Shown piece after piece: positions 26,273 to 34,667 of a stretch of 64,000 bases of DNA; positions within the stretch are counted from its first letter, which is position 1; every line of letters starts with the position of its first letter. The DNA is from JAVBLU01 sp031553225 (GTDB taxonomy: Bacteria; Bacillota; Clostridia; Christensenellales; UBA1750), in contig JAVBLU010000024.1 in assembly GCA_031553225.1 (NCBI GenBank), positions 1 to 64,000 on the forward strand, given 5' to 3'. A model generated the notes under the pieces. It did no database searches, was not told the origin of the DNA, and saw only the letters and a program-made list of their open reading frames with translations. The translations under genes and the position numbers were made by a program.

Positions 26273-26620
26273 ATGAATCCGTACGATTTGGCGCACCAGC
26301 TCGCGCGTGCAATCATGGAGTCGGAGGAGCGCCGCGCCTGGCAGCAGGCGCGCGACGCCGCGTATGAGAGCGACACGAACAAGGCGCTGATTGAAGAGTT
26401 CAAGAAGCTGCAGATGCGTCTGCAGATCGCCGTGGCGGGCGGGGGAAGGCCCGATCCTGACGAGATGGAGCGCCTTCAGAAGATCGGCCAGGTACTGCAG
26501 TTTTCCCCGGAATGCGCGGCCTTTCTGATGGCCGAGATGCGCCTGCAGAAGCTGGTGGCGGACATCTATAAGATATTGGGCGAAGCGGCCGGCATCGACC
26601 TGGACGCCCTGACGAGCTAG
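26273..26620 (+). CDS. YlbF/YmcA family regulator
   Basis: This 115-residue all-helical protein starts MNPYDLAHQLARAIMESEE and carries the family segments EFKKLQMRLQ and LMAEMRLQKLVADIYKILGEAAG. In Bacillus subtilis YlbF and YmcA form a complex with YaaT that affects RNase Y-dependent RNA maturation, competence, biofilm and sporulation. Its position directly downstream of rnj supports a role in RNA processing. The ATG at 26273 is preceded by GAGGAGG at a spacing of eight; a TTG immediately upstream is less likely. Confidence 0.88.
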   Translation: MNPYDLAHQLARAIMESEERRAWQQARDAAYESDTNKALIEEFKKLQMRLQIAVAGGGRPDPDEMERLQKIGQVLQFSPECAAFLMAEMRLQKLVADIYKILGEAAGIDLDALTS

Positions 26621-26689
26621 CAGCGGTGAACGCCCGCCGCTCCTGCCTCGTTTCATCGGTAAAGAGCTTGCAGACATGGGGAGGAACGC

Positions 26690-27952
26690 ATGGCACAACG
26701 CGGCAACGCGGAGAAGAAGAGCGGGCGTGCGATTTTGCCCATCGTATGGCGCATTCTGCGTCCGGTGCTTGTGTATCTCACAAGCGGGCTGATCGTTGCG
26801 GGCCTTTTGTTTACCGTATGGACATATGTGGACAGGCACTATCTGTCTCCGCCCGACCAGGGAGACGAGACGACGCGGCGCGTGGTTGTGCCTTACGGCG
26901 CGTCCGTGCGCACTATCGCCACGGCGCTGTATGACGAGGGGCTCATCCGCAACAAGGGCGTATTTCAATACATGAGCGAGTTCCTCGGCCAGAACTCCAA
27001 GCTGAAGGCCGGCAGCTACGACCTTTCGCCCTCCATGACGGTGGCGCAGATCATCGACGCGCTGACGGCGGGCGACGGCGGGCAGAAGACCATGCGCTTC
27101 CGCATCGTGGAGGGGCTTACCCTGGAGCAAATTGCCGCCTCGCTTGTGCAGCAGGAGGCCATAGACAATACCTCCGAATTCTTAAGCCTGTGTAAAACCG
27201 GCAGCGAGTTTGACGATATCCCCTTTGTGAGCGATCTGCTCGCCTCACAGCAGCAGGGCGTCAAGTATGCATTGGAGGGCTTTTTGTTCCCTGATACTTA
27301 CGAGATCTATACGGACGAAACGCCTGCCGGCATCATCCGCAAAATGCTCATGCGATGTGACGACATCTTCAACGCCGCATGCTTTACAGGAGCCGAGCGC
27401 AACGACATGAGCATGTCAGACGTGATCACCCTGGCCTCCATCATCGAGCGTGAGGCCAAGACGAAGGATTTCGCCAAGGTGTCGGCCGTGTTCCACCTGC
27501 GCTTGCAGAAAGGCATGAAGCTGGAGAGTGACGTGCCGGTCAAGTATGCATTGGGGATAACGCGCCTGGCGCTCTCCGCGGGCGATCTGGCCGTGCAGTC
27601 GCCCTACAACGACTATTTGCACGGTGGTCTTCCGCCAGGGCCCGTGTGCGCGCCGGGCCGCGCCGCCATGGAGGCGGCCGTGACGCCGGACGAGGGCTAC
27701 ATGGCCGACGGGTACCTGTACTTTCTCACGCGCGACCCGGAAGCGGGCGAGCTGCAGTTCAGCAAGACGCTGGAGGAGCACAATAAAGCCAAGGCGGAGT
27801 ACCGCCCCCTGTGGGAGGAGTACGACCGCGGCCAGGCCGGCCGCGCATCGGCCTCGCCCAATACGTCGGCCACGCCGCGCGCCTCCGCCACAATCACGCC
27901 GCGGCCGTCCGCCGGCCCCCGCGCCACAGCCAGCCCCACGAGGCGGCCATGA
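26690..27952 (+). CDS. mltG: Endolytic peptidoglycan transglycosylase MltG
   Basis: This 420-residue MltG (YceG) protein cleaves nascent glycan strands and sets their length. It has a cytoplasmic N-terminus, one membrane helix (about residues 23-46), a LysM-like region and a catalytic domain with LASIIEREAKT (catalytic Glu) and LESDVPVKYALG, plus SPYNDYLHGGLPPGPVCAPG. The C-terminal 35 residues are a Ser/Ala/Pro-rich tail (SATPRASATITPRPSAGPR), probably disordered. The ATG at 26690 has GGGAGG upstream. Its stop overlaps the start of the U32-family gene (ATGA). The mltG-U32 association parallels the Bacillus yrrL-yrrN/yrrO region. Confidence 0.95.
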   Translation: MAQRGNAEKKSGRAILPIVWRILRPVLVYLTSGLIVAGLLFTVWTYVDRHYLSPPDQGDETTRRVVVPYGASVRTIATALYDEGLIRNKGVFQYMSEFLGQNSKLKAGSYDLSPSMTVAQIIDALTAGDGGQKTMRFRIVEGLTLEQIAASLVQQEAIDNTSEFLSLCKTGSEFDDIPFVSDLLASQQQGVKYALEGFLFPDTYEIYTDETPAGIIRKMLMRCDDIFNAACFTGAERNDMSMSDVITLASIIEREAKTKDFAKVSAVFHLRLQKGMKLESDVPVKYALGITRLALSAGDLAVQSPYNDYLHGGLPPGPVCAPGRAAMEAAVTPDEGYMADGYLYFLTRDPEAGELQFSKTLEEHNKAKAEYRPLWEEYDRGQAGRASASPNTSATPRASATITPRPSAGPRATASPTRRP

Positions 27953-29196
27953 CGTCGCGGCACAACAAGCGCCTGCCCGAGCTCCTCGCGCCCGCGGGGA
28001 GCTTTGACGCGCTCCGGGCGGCCGTGCGTTACGGCGCGGACGCTGTGTACCTGGGCGCGAAGCAGTACGGGCTGAGGGCCTTCTGCGACAACTTTGCTCC
28101 GGACGAGCTGGACGCCGCCGTGCGCTACGCGCACGCCGCGGGCGTTTACGTGTACGTCACGCTGAACATATTCGCCTACGACGAGGACGTGCCCGGCCTT
28201 GTGGACGTGGCGCGTGCGTGCGAGGAGATCGGCGTGGATGCGGCCATCGTGGCCGATCCGGGCGTGTTCGCCGCTTTGCGCAGGGCCGTTCCTGGCCTTG
28301 CACTGCACGTATCCACACAGGCGAACACGACGAACGCCGAGACCGCGCGCCTATGGCGCGACATGGGCGCGGCGCGGGTGATTCCGGCGCGCGAGCTGTC
28401 CATGGCGCGGCTTGCGGCCATGGCGGCCGCTGCGCCGGACCCGCCGCTGGAAGGGTGTGTGCACGGCTCCATGTGCGCCAGCATGAGCGGACGATGCGTG
28501 CTCTCCAACCACCTGACCGGGCGGGACGCCACCCAAGGCGCGTGCGCCCAGCCCTGCCGCTGGAAATACGCCCTGGTGGAGGAAAAGCGCCCCGGCGAGT
28601 ACATGCCGGTCGGCGAGGACAGCCGGGGGTTTTACATATACTCAGCGCACGACCTGTGCATGATACAGCACGTGGATGAGCTGTGCGCGGCGGGCTTTGC
28701 GGCCCTTAAAATCGAAGGCCGCATGAAGACGGACTACTATGTCGCCACGGTGACGCGCGCCTATCGCCAAGCGCTGGACCGCTACCTGGCCGACCCTGCC
28801 GGCTGGACGGCCGACCCGGCCGAGCTTGCCGAAGTGGAGCGCGCCGGGCATCGGCCCTTCACCACGGGGTTCTACTTTGGTCGTCCGGCCGATCCGCCCG
28901 GCACGGTGGGCACGGTGCAGACGGCGGAATACGTGGCGCGCGTGCTCAGGTGCGAGGGTGGCCGCGCGCTTGTGGAGCAGCGCAACCGGTTTTCGGAAGG
29001 GGAAACGCTTACGGCGCTCACCCCTTTGGGCATTTGCGATTTCTCTGTATCTGGGTTAACGGACGAGGAGGGCACAGCCATCCCGTCCGCGCCGCACCCC
29101 CGCACGCACGTTCGCCTGACTGCACCGGTGCGCCTTGAGGAAGGCGATATCCTGCGCCGCGATATCGGCGCGCACAAAGGGAGGCACGCACCATGA
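27949..29196 (+). CDS. U32 family protein (probable tRNA/rRNA hydroxylation enzyme, TrhP-like)
   Basis: This 415-residue 'peptidase U32' family protein has the N-terminus PELLAPAGSFDALRAAVRYGADAVYLG and the signature EGCVHGSMCASMSGRC with GACAQPCRW, whose Cys residues are thought to bind an Fe-S cluster. Family members TrhP and RlhA are now known to hydroxylate tRNA wobble uridine or 23S rRNA with prephenate as source, so proteolysis is unlikely. The true start is the ATG at 27949, overlapping the mltG stop; in-frame sequence further upstream is inside mltG. Its stop overlaps the Gfo/Idh start. TrhP is the best guess from context. Confidence 0.88.
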   Translation: MTSRHNKRLPELLAPAGSFDALRAAVRYGADAVYLGAKQYGLRAFCDNFAPDELDAAVRYAHAAGVYVYVTLNIFAYDEDVPGLVDVARACEEIGVDAAIVADPGVFAALRRAVPGLALHVSTQANTTNAETARLWRDMGAARVIPARELSMARLAAMAAAAPDPPLEGCVHGSMCASMSGRCVLSNHLTGRDATQGACAQPCRWKYALVEEKRPGEYMPVGEDSRGFYIYSAHDLCMIQHVDELCAAGFAALKIEGRMKTDYYVATVTRAYRQALDRYLADPAGWTADPAELAEVERAGHRPFTTGFYFGRPADPPGTVGTVQTAEYVARVLRCEGGRALVEQRNRFSEGETLTALTPLGICDFSVSGLTDEEGTAIPSAPHPRTHVRLTAPVRLEEGDILRRDIGAHKGRHAP

Positions 29197-30293
29197 AGCC
29201 CACCTACCGCCTGGGGATCATCGGCTACGCGCACAGCCACATTCTGTCCAATGCGCCATCCTTCTCCAAGCTGGGCGAACGCGTGTCGTTTGTGGCCAGC
29301 GCGGACAACCAGCCGCTCGTGCAGCCTATTAACGACAGCAAGGGCACGCGCGTGGGCATCCGGCGTGACGTGGAGGCGCGGCTTGCCATTCCGCACATCT
29401 ACGACGACTGGCGGGCGATGCTGCGCGAGCAGCGGCTTGACATCGTTCTCATGTGCGCGGACAACGCCATGCACCCCGAGATCGGCGAAGCTATTCTGCG
29501 CACGGGTGCGCACGTAGTGCTGGAGAAGCCCATGTGCGTCACCACGCAAGGCGCGCTGCGCATGGCCCGCGCGGCCCGCGAGGGCGGCGGGCGGATCATC
29601 GTCAACTGGCCCTCCACATGGAACCCGGCCGTCCGCCTGGCGCACAAACTTACGCAGGAGGGCGCAGTAGGCCGTGTGTTCAAGCTGACCTATCGCAACA
29701 GCGAATCCCTCGGTCCGCTTATGTACGGTCAGGTGATTACCGACGTGGAGAAGGGCTATGAATGGTGGCACCAAAGCGCGCCGGGCGGTGGAGCGCTGCT
29801 GGACTACTGCTGTTACGGAGCGTGCCTGTCGCGCTGGTTCATCGGGCAGAAAGCCGTTGCCGCCTATGGTATGAAGGCAAATTTTAACAGCCCTTACGGC
29901 GACGCGGAGGACTACGCGACCATCACAGCGCGCTTCCCAGAGGCCGTGGCCATTTTGGAGGGCTCATGGACAAGCGTGAGCAGCGGCATCCCGCACGGCC
30001 CGATCGTGTACGGGCTTGATGGCACGCTGGTTGTGGACGCCGACCAGGTAAAGCTGTACAAGACGCGCCACGGCATGACGCCGGACGAGGTATACGACGC
30101 GCCGGCGCTGCCGCAGGGCCGCGCGAGCCTGGGCGAGGAAGTGCTGCACTGCCTGGACAGCGGCGAGCCCCTGCACGAGACGCTTGACCTGCCCCTGAAC
30201 ATAGACGCGCAGGCCATTTTGGACGCGGGCATCCGCTCGGCCGCCTCCGGCAAGGTGGAGCTGGTAACCGACCAGACCTGGGCGATCGGCTGA
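29193..30293 (+). CDS. Gfo/Idh/MocA family oxidoreductase
   Basis: This 366-residue NAD(P)-dependent oxidoreductase has an N-terminal Rossmann domain (LGIIGYAHSH) and the conserved EKPMCVT motif whose Lys is usually catalytic. The C-terminal domain contains GGGALLDYCCYG. The family acts mainly on sugars and inositols. The first glycine motif is GYAHSH rather than the usual GxGxxG, as seen in many family members with altered cofactor loops. It overlaps the U32 gene by four bases, but a metabolic link between them is not evident, so the coupling may be incidental. The substrate is unknown. Confidence 0.88.
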   Translation: MKPTYRLGIIGYAHSHILSNAPSFSKLGERVSFVASADNQPLVQPINDSKGTRVGIRRDVEARLAIPHIYDDWRAMLREQRLDIVLMCADNAMHPEIGEAILRTGAHVVLEKPMCVTTQGALRMARAAREGGGRIIVNWPSTWNPAVRLAHKLTQEGAVGRVFKLTYRNSESLGPLMYGQVITDVEKGYEWWHQSAPGGGALLDYCCYGACLSRWFIGQKAVAAYGMKANFNSPYGDAEDYATITARFPEAVAILEGSWTSVSSGIPHGPIVYGLDGTLVVDADQVKLYKTRHGMTPDEVYDAPALPQGRASLGEEVLHCLDSGEPLHETLDLPLNIDAQAILDAGIRSAASGKVELVTDQTWAIG

Positions 30294-31132
30294 AGGGCTG
30301 CATCGCGGCGCGACGACTTGCCTGGACTCTCCCACAACAGAAACAGGGCGGAGTTCATACGAGCGCCGCGCAAGCAGCCGCCACGGCGGTGAGCGCAAGC
30401 GGGGACGTCAGGTAAACTTCTGCACGGGCAGCTGCGGATTGGTGCAGAAGGGCGCGATGCACAGCGCCCATTTCGGCATGCCCATGATCCGGCCTAAGAC
30501 ATCAACAAGAACGTTAGCCGAACACGCCCCTTACGCGCGCCGTCGGCCTGGGCAGGCAAAACCACGAGCAGTATGGCGAACCCCGTTATAGCCCATTTGG
30601 CGGGCAGATAGCTAAGTCCCGCGGTCGGCAGCCTGCCAAAGGCGAACACGCCGGAGGAGGTTACGGCCGGGCCGGCGCAGAGCCAGGCATCCGCAACCAA
30701 CTCTGCACCACGCTCGCCAGCAAGAAAGCGCTGGAAAGGCGCCTTGATAATGCGCCGCTGCTTATCCAAGCCCAGCGCGCGGAGCACATCGAACCTGCCG
30801 CCGACTATCACCAGAACAACCCCCATACGGACATGCACTCCTCCCACACCGCTTTGCACTTCCTCTTATCAGCAGCTTGCGGTCCGTAAACGCGGCCTTT
30901 TGGGCACGTTTTCCCGCGGCGGTTTTGAAGCCTTGCGCCCGTGGGCGTATGCGAGTACCTACAGCCCTTGGTGACGGAGGCCCGCGCGTTCGGCGACAGC
31001 ACCGCGTGAGACTGGGCTGCAAACGAAACCATGAAGTGGTCGGCTCCCGTGCGAATCCCCTGCTCATCGCCGTCTCCTTCGGCCTTGCGTTGCAGCGCCT
31101 TGCATGCGCCTTTATGCTGGCGGGAGCATGAG
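30294..31132. other. Gene-free region, probably decayed
   Basis: This stretch of more than 800 bases holds no frame with a recognisable product, ribosome binding site and normal codon pattern. Short coding-like segments occur on the plus strand, for example a frame across about 30650-30880 with LASKKALERRLDNAPLL, but they have no start and are cut by stops. Base composition resembles the neighbouring genes rather than a foreign insert. I see no transposase, direct repeats or tRNA at its edges. It is most simply read as remnants of lost genes. Confidence 0.4.
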
Positions 31133-31164
31133 AAGGCCCGGTCGGTACGAAACCGCCGGGCCTT
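31133..31164. terminator. Probable terminator of the nifS-nifU operon
   Basis: Hairpin with arms AAGGCCCGG/CCGGGCCTT (31133-31141 and 31156-31164), 70 bases beyond the nifU stop. T residues on both sides are few, so efficiency is uncertain. Confidence 0.45.
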
Positions 31165-31234
31165 TGCATGTTCTGCTGCAGCCGCGAACAACCACATCTG
31201 TGAGGCGGCGTTCACGCGGAGGCGGGGGTCGCGC

Positions 31235-31663
31235 TTAGTGCCCCTCATCCTGCTTGACTGCTTCCATGGCCTTTTGAAGGGCCGCGGGATAGGGCACGCC
31301 CGTACGGTCGTAAAAGTCGGCGATGGCGGCCGTCACGGCCTCCTGCGCCAGAACGGAGCAGTGCATCTTCACGGGCGGCAGCCCGTCCAGCGCTTCGGCC
31401 ACGGCCTTATTCGTCAGCTGCAGGGCTTCCTCCACGCTTTTGCCCTTGATCATCTCGGTGGCCATGGAGCTGGTGGCGATGGCCGCGCCGCAGCCAAAGG
31501 TTTTGAACTTGACATCGGTGATCACGCCGTCTTCAATCTTAAGGGACATCTGCATGATGTCGCCGCACTTGGCGTTGCCCACCGTGCCGACGCCGCTTGC
31601 ATCCTCCAGCGAGCCTACGTTGCGCGGGTTTGAGAAGTGATCCATTACCTTATCGCTATACAC
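31235..31663 (-). CDS. nifU: NifU/IscU-type Fe-S cluster scaffold
   Basis: This 142-residue scaffold starts VYSDKVMDHFSNPRNVG and has the three conserved Cys in GNAKCGD, KTFGCGAA and MHCSVLA, plus the Asp after the first Cys. It assembles Fe-S clusters with sulfur from the adjacent cysteine desulfurase. The start is GTG at 31663 with AAGGAGG about nine bases upstream, giving an eight-base overlap with nifS. The order regulator-nifS-nifU is the usual minimal ISC module of Clostridia. Confidence 0.95.
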   Translation of the reverse strand: MYSDKVMDHFSNPRNVGSLEDASGVGTVGNAKCGDIMQMSLKIEDGVITDVKFKTFGCGAAIATSSMATEMIKGKSVEEALQLTNKAVAEALDGLPPVKMHCSVLAQEAVTAAIADFYDRTGVPYPAALQKAMEAVKQDEGH

Positions 31664-32837
31664 GGATGGCCGCCTCCTTTTTTTGAGCGAACAACGGTGA
31701 CATCTGCCGCAGCGCGTCCACAACCTCCGGGAGGATGCGCAGCACCTCGTCCACTTCCTCCACGGTGGTGTCGTCGGACAGGGACAACCTGAGCGACCCG
31801 TGCGCGATTTCGTGCGGCAAGCCGATGGCCAGCAGAACGTGCGAGGGATCCAGCGACCCGGACGTGCAGGCCGAGCCTGAGGAACCGCACACGCCGCACA
31901 GGTCCAGGCGCAACAGGAGAGCCTCGCCCTCCACATACCGGATGGATACGTTCACGTAGCCCGGCAGACGACGCTCCCGGTGGCCGTTTAAGCGCACCTC
32001 CGGGATGCGCGCAAGGATCCCTTCGATGAGGCGGTCGCGCAGGGCGCCCAGACGCGCCATATGGCCGGGCAGGTCGGCAGTGGCCAACTCAATGGCCGCG
32101 CCCAGGCCCAGAATGCCCGCCACGTTCTCCGTGCCGCCGCGCTTGCCTCGCTCTTGCGCGCCGCCGTCCATGAAGTTGGGCAGCAGCACTCCCGTGCGAA
32201 CGTACAGCGCGCCCACGCCCTTAGGGCCGTGAAATTTGTGGGCCGACAAGGACAGCAGATCGACGCTTAGCTTCTCCACGTCCACCGGAATGGAGCCCAC
32301 GGCCTGCACGGCGTCGGTGTGGAAGGCTACCTTGCGGCTGCGGCACAGCGCGCCGATCTCCGCGAGGGGCTGAATTGTGCCGATCTCGTTGTTCGCCATC
32401 ATCACCGAGACGAGAATCGTGTCGTGCCGAAGCGCCGCCTCCACGCTGGCCGCGCTCACCAGGCCGTTTTCATCCACCGGCAGATATGTAATCTCAAAGC
32501 CCTGTCCCCGCAGCGTCTCGCAGGTGTGCAGCACGGCGTGGTGCTCGATAGCCGTGGTAATGATGTGGCGGCCGCGGTTTCCGCGCGCGGCGGCGATGCC
32601 CTTGATCGCCCAGTTGTCCGACTCGGTGCCGCAGCCGGTAAAGTAGATCTCCTTGGGCTGCGCGCCCAGGGCCTTAGCCACTTGCCTGCGCGCTGCGTCC
32701 ACAGCCTTGCGCGCCTCACGGCCGGCCTGGTGAATGCTGGAGGGGTTTGCGTAGGTCTCCTCAAGGGCGGGCAGCATGGCCCTGAGCACCTCGGGCTTCA
32801 CCCTCGTGGTTGCCGCGTTGTCCATGTAGATGGTCAC
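31656..32837 (-). CDS. nifS: Cysteine desulfurase NifS/IscS
   Basis: This 393-residue class V aminotransferase-fold enzyme removes sulfur from cysteine and passes it to the scaffold. MDNAATTRVKPEVL is the family N-terminus, the PLP Lys is in SLSAHKFHGPKG, and the catalytic Cys loop is CGSSGSACTSGSLDPS. It lies between an Rrf2 regulator gene (one base from its stop) and nifU (overlapping). NifS-type enzymes in Clostridia serve general Fe-S assembly, which here would include the hydrogenase-like protein and the rubredoxin partners. Confidence 0.96.
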   Translation of the reverse strand: MTIYMDNAATTRVKPEVLRAMLPALEETYANPSSIHQAGREARKAVDAARRQVAKALGAQPKEIYFTGCGTESDNWAIKGIAAARGNRGRHIITTAIEHHAVLHTCETLRGQGFEITYLPVDENGLVSAASVEAALRHDTILVSVMMANNEIGTIQPLAEIGALCRSRKVAFHTDAVQAVGSIPVDVEKLSVDLLSLSAHKFHGPKGVGALYVRTGVLLPNFMDGGAQERGKRGGTENVAGILGLGAAIELATADLPGHMARLGALRDRLIEGILARIPEVRLNGHRERRLPGYVNVSIRYVEGEALLLRLDLCGVCGSSGSACTSGSLDPSHVLLAIGLPHEIAHGSLRLSLSDDTTVEEVDEVLRILPEVVDALRQMSPLFAQKKEAAIRV

Positions 32838-32838
32838 G

Positions 32839-33276
32839 TTATATCACCTCTTGTGGAGCCCGCTCGTCCAGCCTGCGCTGGTCGTCAAGCACGTCCTGAA
32901 ATGTGGTGGATCCGATGATGTTCTCGATGGATTCGTTGATTTTCCGGTAGACCAGGCGCATGGCGCATCCGCCGGAGCGCTCGCAGGAATCGGTGGACAG
33001 GACGCATTCCGAGGGAGCGACCGAGCCTTCCAGCGCGTGCAGCACATCGCCAACCGAGACATCGCGCGGGGGCTTGGCCAGGCGGTAGCCGCCCTGTGCG
33101 CCGCGCACCGCGTCCACGATGCCCGCGCGCTTGAGCGTTTGCAGCAGCTGCTCCAGATATGCCTCGGGAACTCTTTGGCGGCGCGCGATGGAGGAGAGCG
33201 GAATCGGGCCCTCGCCTTGCTGCGCCAGATCAAAAACGGCGCGAATGCCGTAGCGCCCTTTGGTAGAAATCTTCAT
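32839..33276 (-). CDS. Rrf2/IscR-type transcriptional regulator
   Basis: This 145-residue Rrf2-family regulator begins MKISTKGRYGIRAVFDLAQQ, has the winged helix-turn-helix around residues 25-60 (IARRQRVPEAYLEQLLQTLKR) and GGYRLAKPP in the wing. Three Cys in ECVLSTDSCERSGGCAM (about residues 95-110) match the Fe-S ligands of IscR-like proteins, so it may sense cluster status. It is the first gene of the nifS-nifU operon, with an IscR-like operator between the -10 box and the ribosome binding site. The ATG at 33276 has GGAGGGG upstream; longer in-frame frames are not coding. Confidence 0.93.
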   Translation of the reverse strand: MKISTKGRYGIRAVFDLAQQGEGPIPLSSIARRQRVPEAYLEQLLQTLKRAGIVDAVRGAQGGYRLAKPPRDVSVGDVLHALEGSVAPSECVLSTDSCERSGGCAMRLVYRKINESIENIIGSTTFQDVLDDQRRLDERAPQEVI

Positions 33277-33295
33277 CGCCGCCCCTCCTTTCTCA

Positions 33296-33319
33296 ATTCC
33301 GACTAAAATACTTGGGTAT
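33296..33319 (-). promoter_or_regulatory. Candidate Rrf2/IscR operator
   Basis: On the minus strand the 24 bases contain ATACCC at the left, a T-rich centre and TAGTCGG near the right end. This resembles type 1 IscR boxes (ATAnYYGACTR - YAGTCRRnTAT). It lies between the -10 box and the ribosome binding site, where binding would block transcription, so it probably gives autoregulation of the rrf2-nifS-nifU operon. Confidence 0.6.
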
Positions 33320-33327
33320 CTGCGCAC

Positions 33328-33356
33328 ATAATAGCACCGCGGTTGAAGCATGTCAA
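33328..33356 (-). promoter_or_regulatory. SigA-type promoter for rrf2-nifS-nifU
   Basis: On the minus strand TTGACA (33356-33351), 17-base spacer and TATTAT (33333-33328) form a near-consensus promoter upstream of the operator and the regulator gene. Confidence 0.85.
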
Positions 33357-33417
33357 TAATCCGCGAAAAAAAAGATTCGTTCCGCGCACGTGCGAACAAA
33401 ACGCAGGGTGACACTGC

Positions 33418-33453
33418 AAAAACGGGCACTTCCCGGCAAGGAAGTGCCCGTTT
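33418..33453 (-). terminator. Intrinsic terminator of pcp
   Basis: An 11-bp perfect hairpin (arms CGGGCACTTCC/GGAAGTGCCCG, loop CGGCAA) is followed on the minus strand by TTTTTG. It lies 23 bases beyond the pcp stop and insulates the rrf2 promoter downstream. Confidence 0.85.
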
Positions 33454-33475
33454 GCAGTTTGATGGCGTCGCCGGT

Positions 33476-34078
33476 TCAGCCCTGTATGAGCATGGAAACG
33501 ATGGCCTCCAGCGCAGACACGGTATCGGACAGCCCCATGCTCGGCTGAGCCGGACGCGAGGCCACCTGCACGGGCAAGAAGGGGACATGCACGAAGCCGA
33601 CGCGCGTTTGAAGCGAGCGCAGAGCGACGTAGTGGCACACGCGGTAGAACAGGTCGTTGCACACATAGGTGCCCGCCGAGGTGGACAGCTGCGCCGGTAT
33701 GCCGCTGCCCTGCACGGCCTGCATCATCTCGCGCACGGGGAGCGTGGAAAAATACGCGACAGGGCCGTCCTTATGGATGAGGGCATCCGTGCGGGTGACG
33801 CCGTCGGCATCCGGGTTTATGCTGTCATTCAGGTTAACGGCCAAGCGCTCGATCTTCACGCATCCACTGCCTCCGCCCTGGCCCACCATGAGCACGGCGT
33901 CCGGAGTGTGCAGCTCAAACGCCTGCAGCAGCAGATCGGCGGCGCGGCCGTAGGCGACCGGGAGCTCCAGCTGCGCCATCTCGTGGCCGCTAAAATCGTC
34001 CATGGCACGAACGGCCTGCCAGGAGGGGTTCACCCGCTCACCGCCAAAGGGCGCAAAGCCCGTGATTAGAAGACGCAT
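33476..34078 (-). CDS. pcp: Pyroglutamyl-peptidase I
   Basis: This 200-residue C15 cysteine peptidase removes N-terminal pyroglutamate from peptides in the cytoplasm. The N-terminus LLITGFAPFGGERVNPS is diagnostic. The triad is visible as Glu in KIERLAVNLND, Cys in SAGTYVCNDLFY and His in VGFVHVPFLP. The ATG at 34078 is preferred to a GTG three codons upstream, which overlaps the ribosome binding site. It lies 78 bases downstream of ridA in the same direction and may be cotranscribed. Confidence 0.95.
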   Translation of the reverse strand: MRLLITGFAPFGGERVNPSWQAVRAMDDFSGHEMAQLELPVAYGRAADLLLQAFELHTPDAVLMVGQGGGSGCVKIERLAVNLNDSINPDADGVTRTDALIHKDGPVAYFSTLPVREMMQAVQGSGIPAQLSTSAGTYVCNDLFYRVCHYVALRSLQTRVGFVHVPFLPVQVASRPAQPSMGLSDTVSALEAIVSMLIQG

Positions 34079-34156
34079 ACGAATCACCGCCTTTTCTATA
34101 CGTTCATTCGCCGCCGCACTGCCATTTCCTGCATGGCATTCGGCCGACGGGCGATT

Positions 34157-34546
34157 TTACGCCTCGCGGCGCACCGCCACGGCCTCGATCTCGATGCACG
34201 CGGCTTTGGGGAGCGCGGCCACCTGCACGCACGAGCGGGCCGGTGGCGCTTCTTTAAAAAATGCGGCGTACGCTTCGTTCACGGCGGCAAAGTCGGAAAG
34301 GTCCACCAGGAATACCGTGGTCTTCACGATGTCCGCAAGCGTGCAACCGGCCGCGCGCAAAATGGCTTCCACGTTCGTCAGACACAGGCGCGTGGCGGCG
34401 GAGATGTCGGCGGACTCCAGCGCCCCGGTCGCGGCGTTCAGAGGGAGCTGCCCGGAGGTGAACACGAAGGGACCGGCCGCAATGCCCTGGCTATAAGGTC
34501 CGATGGCGCCTGGAGCTTCTTTCGTGCTGATCTGTTCCTTTTTCAT
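34157..34546 (-). CDS. ridA: RidA family enamine/imine deaminase
   Basis: This 129-residue RidA (YjgF/YER057c) protein hydrolyses reactive enamines and imines made by PLP enzymes such as threonine dehydratase. STKEAPGAIGPYSQG at the N-terminus, TSGQLPLNAATG and the C-terminal RSCVQVAALPKAACIEIEAVA with the substrate-binding Arg are all present. The ATG at 34546 has GAAAGGA upstream. It is transcribed divergently from the spoIIIA operon. Confidence 0.95.
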   Translation of the reverse strand: MKKEQISTKEAPGAIGPYSQGIAAGPFVFTSGQLPLNAATGALESADISAATRLCLTNVEAILRAAGCTLADIVKTTVFLVDLSDFAAVNEAYAAFFKEAPPARSCVQVAALPKAACIEIEAVAVRREA

Positions 34547-34667
34547 GACGTAGAATCCTTTCTGTATGCAAGAGTTGCGTTCATAGTGTTCCGCGCGGGG
34601 CGCACAAAATCCTGCCGCCTGTGATAAGCCATGGCGCGCTTTCATAGGATGGGGCGGGAGGGACACC

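Noticed and set aside
30494..30859. Minus-strand frame of 121 codons in the gene-free region
   Set aside because: No ribosome binding site, no recognisable domain and composition of a shadow frame.
31015..31070. A tRNA- or group-II-intron-like segment around GGTCGGCTCCCGTGCGAATCCCC
   Set aside because: It does not form a cloverleaf, has no acceptor stem or anticodon arm, and no intron domain V was found nearby.
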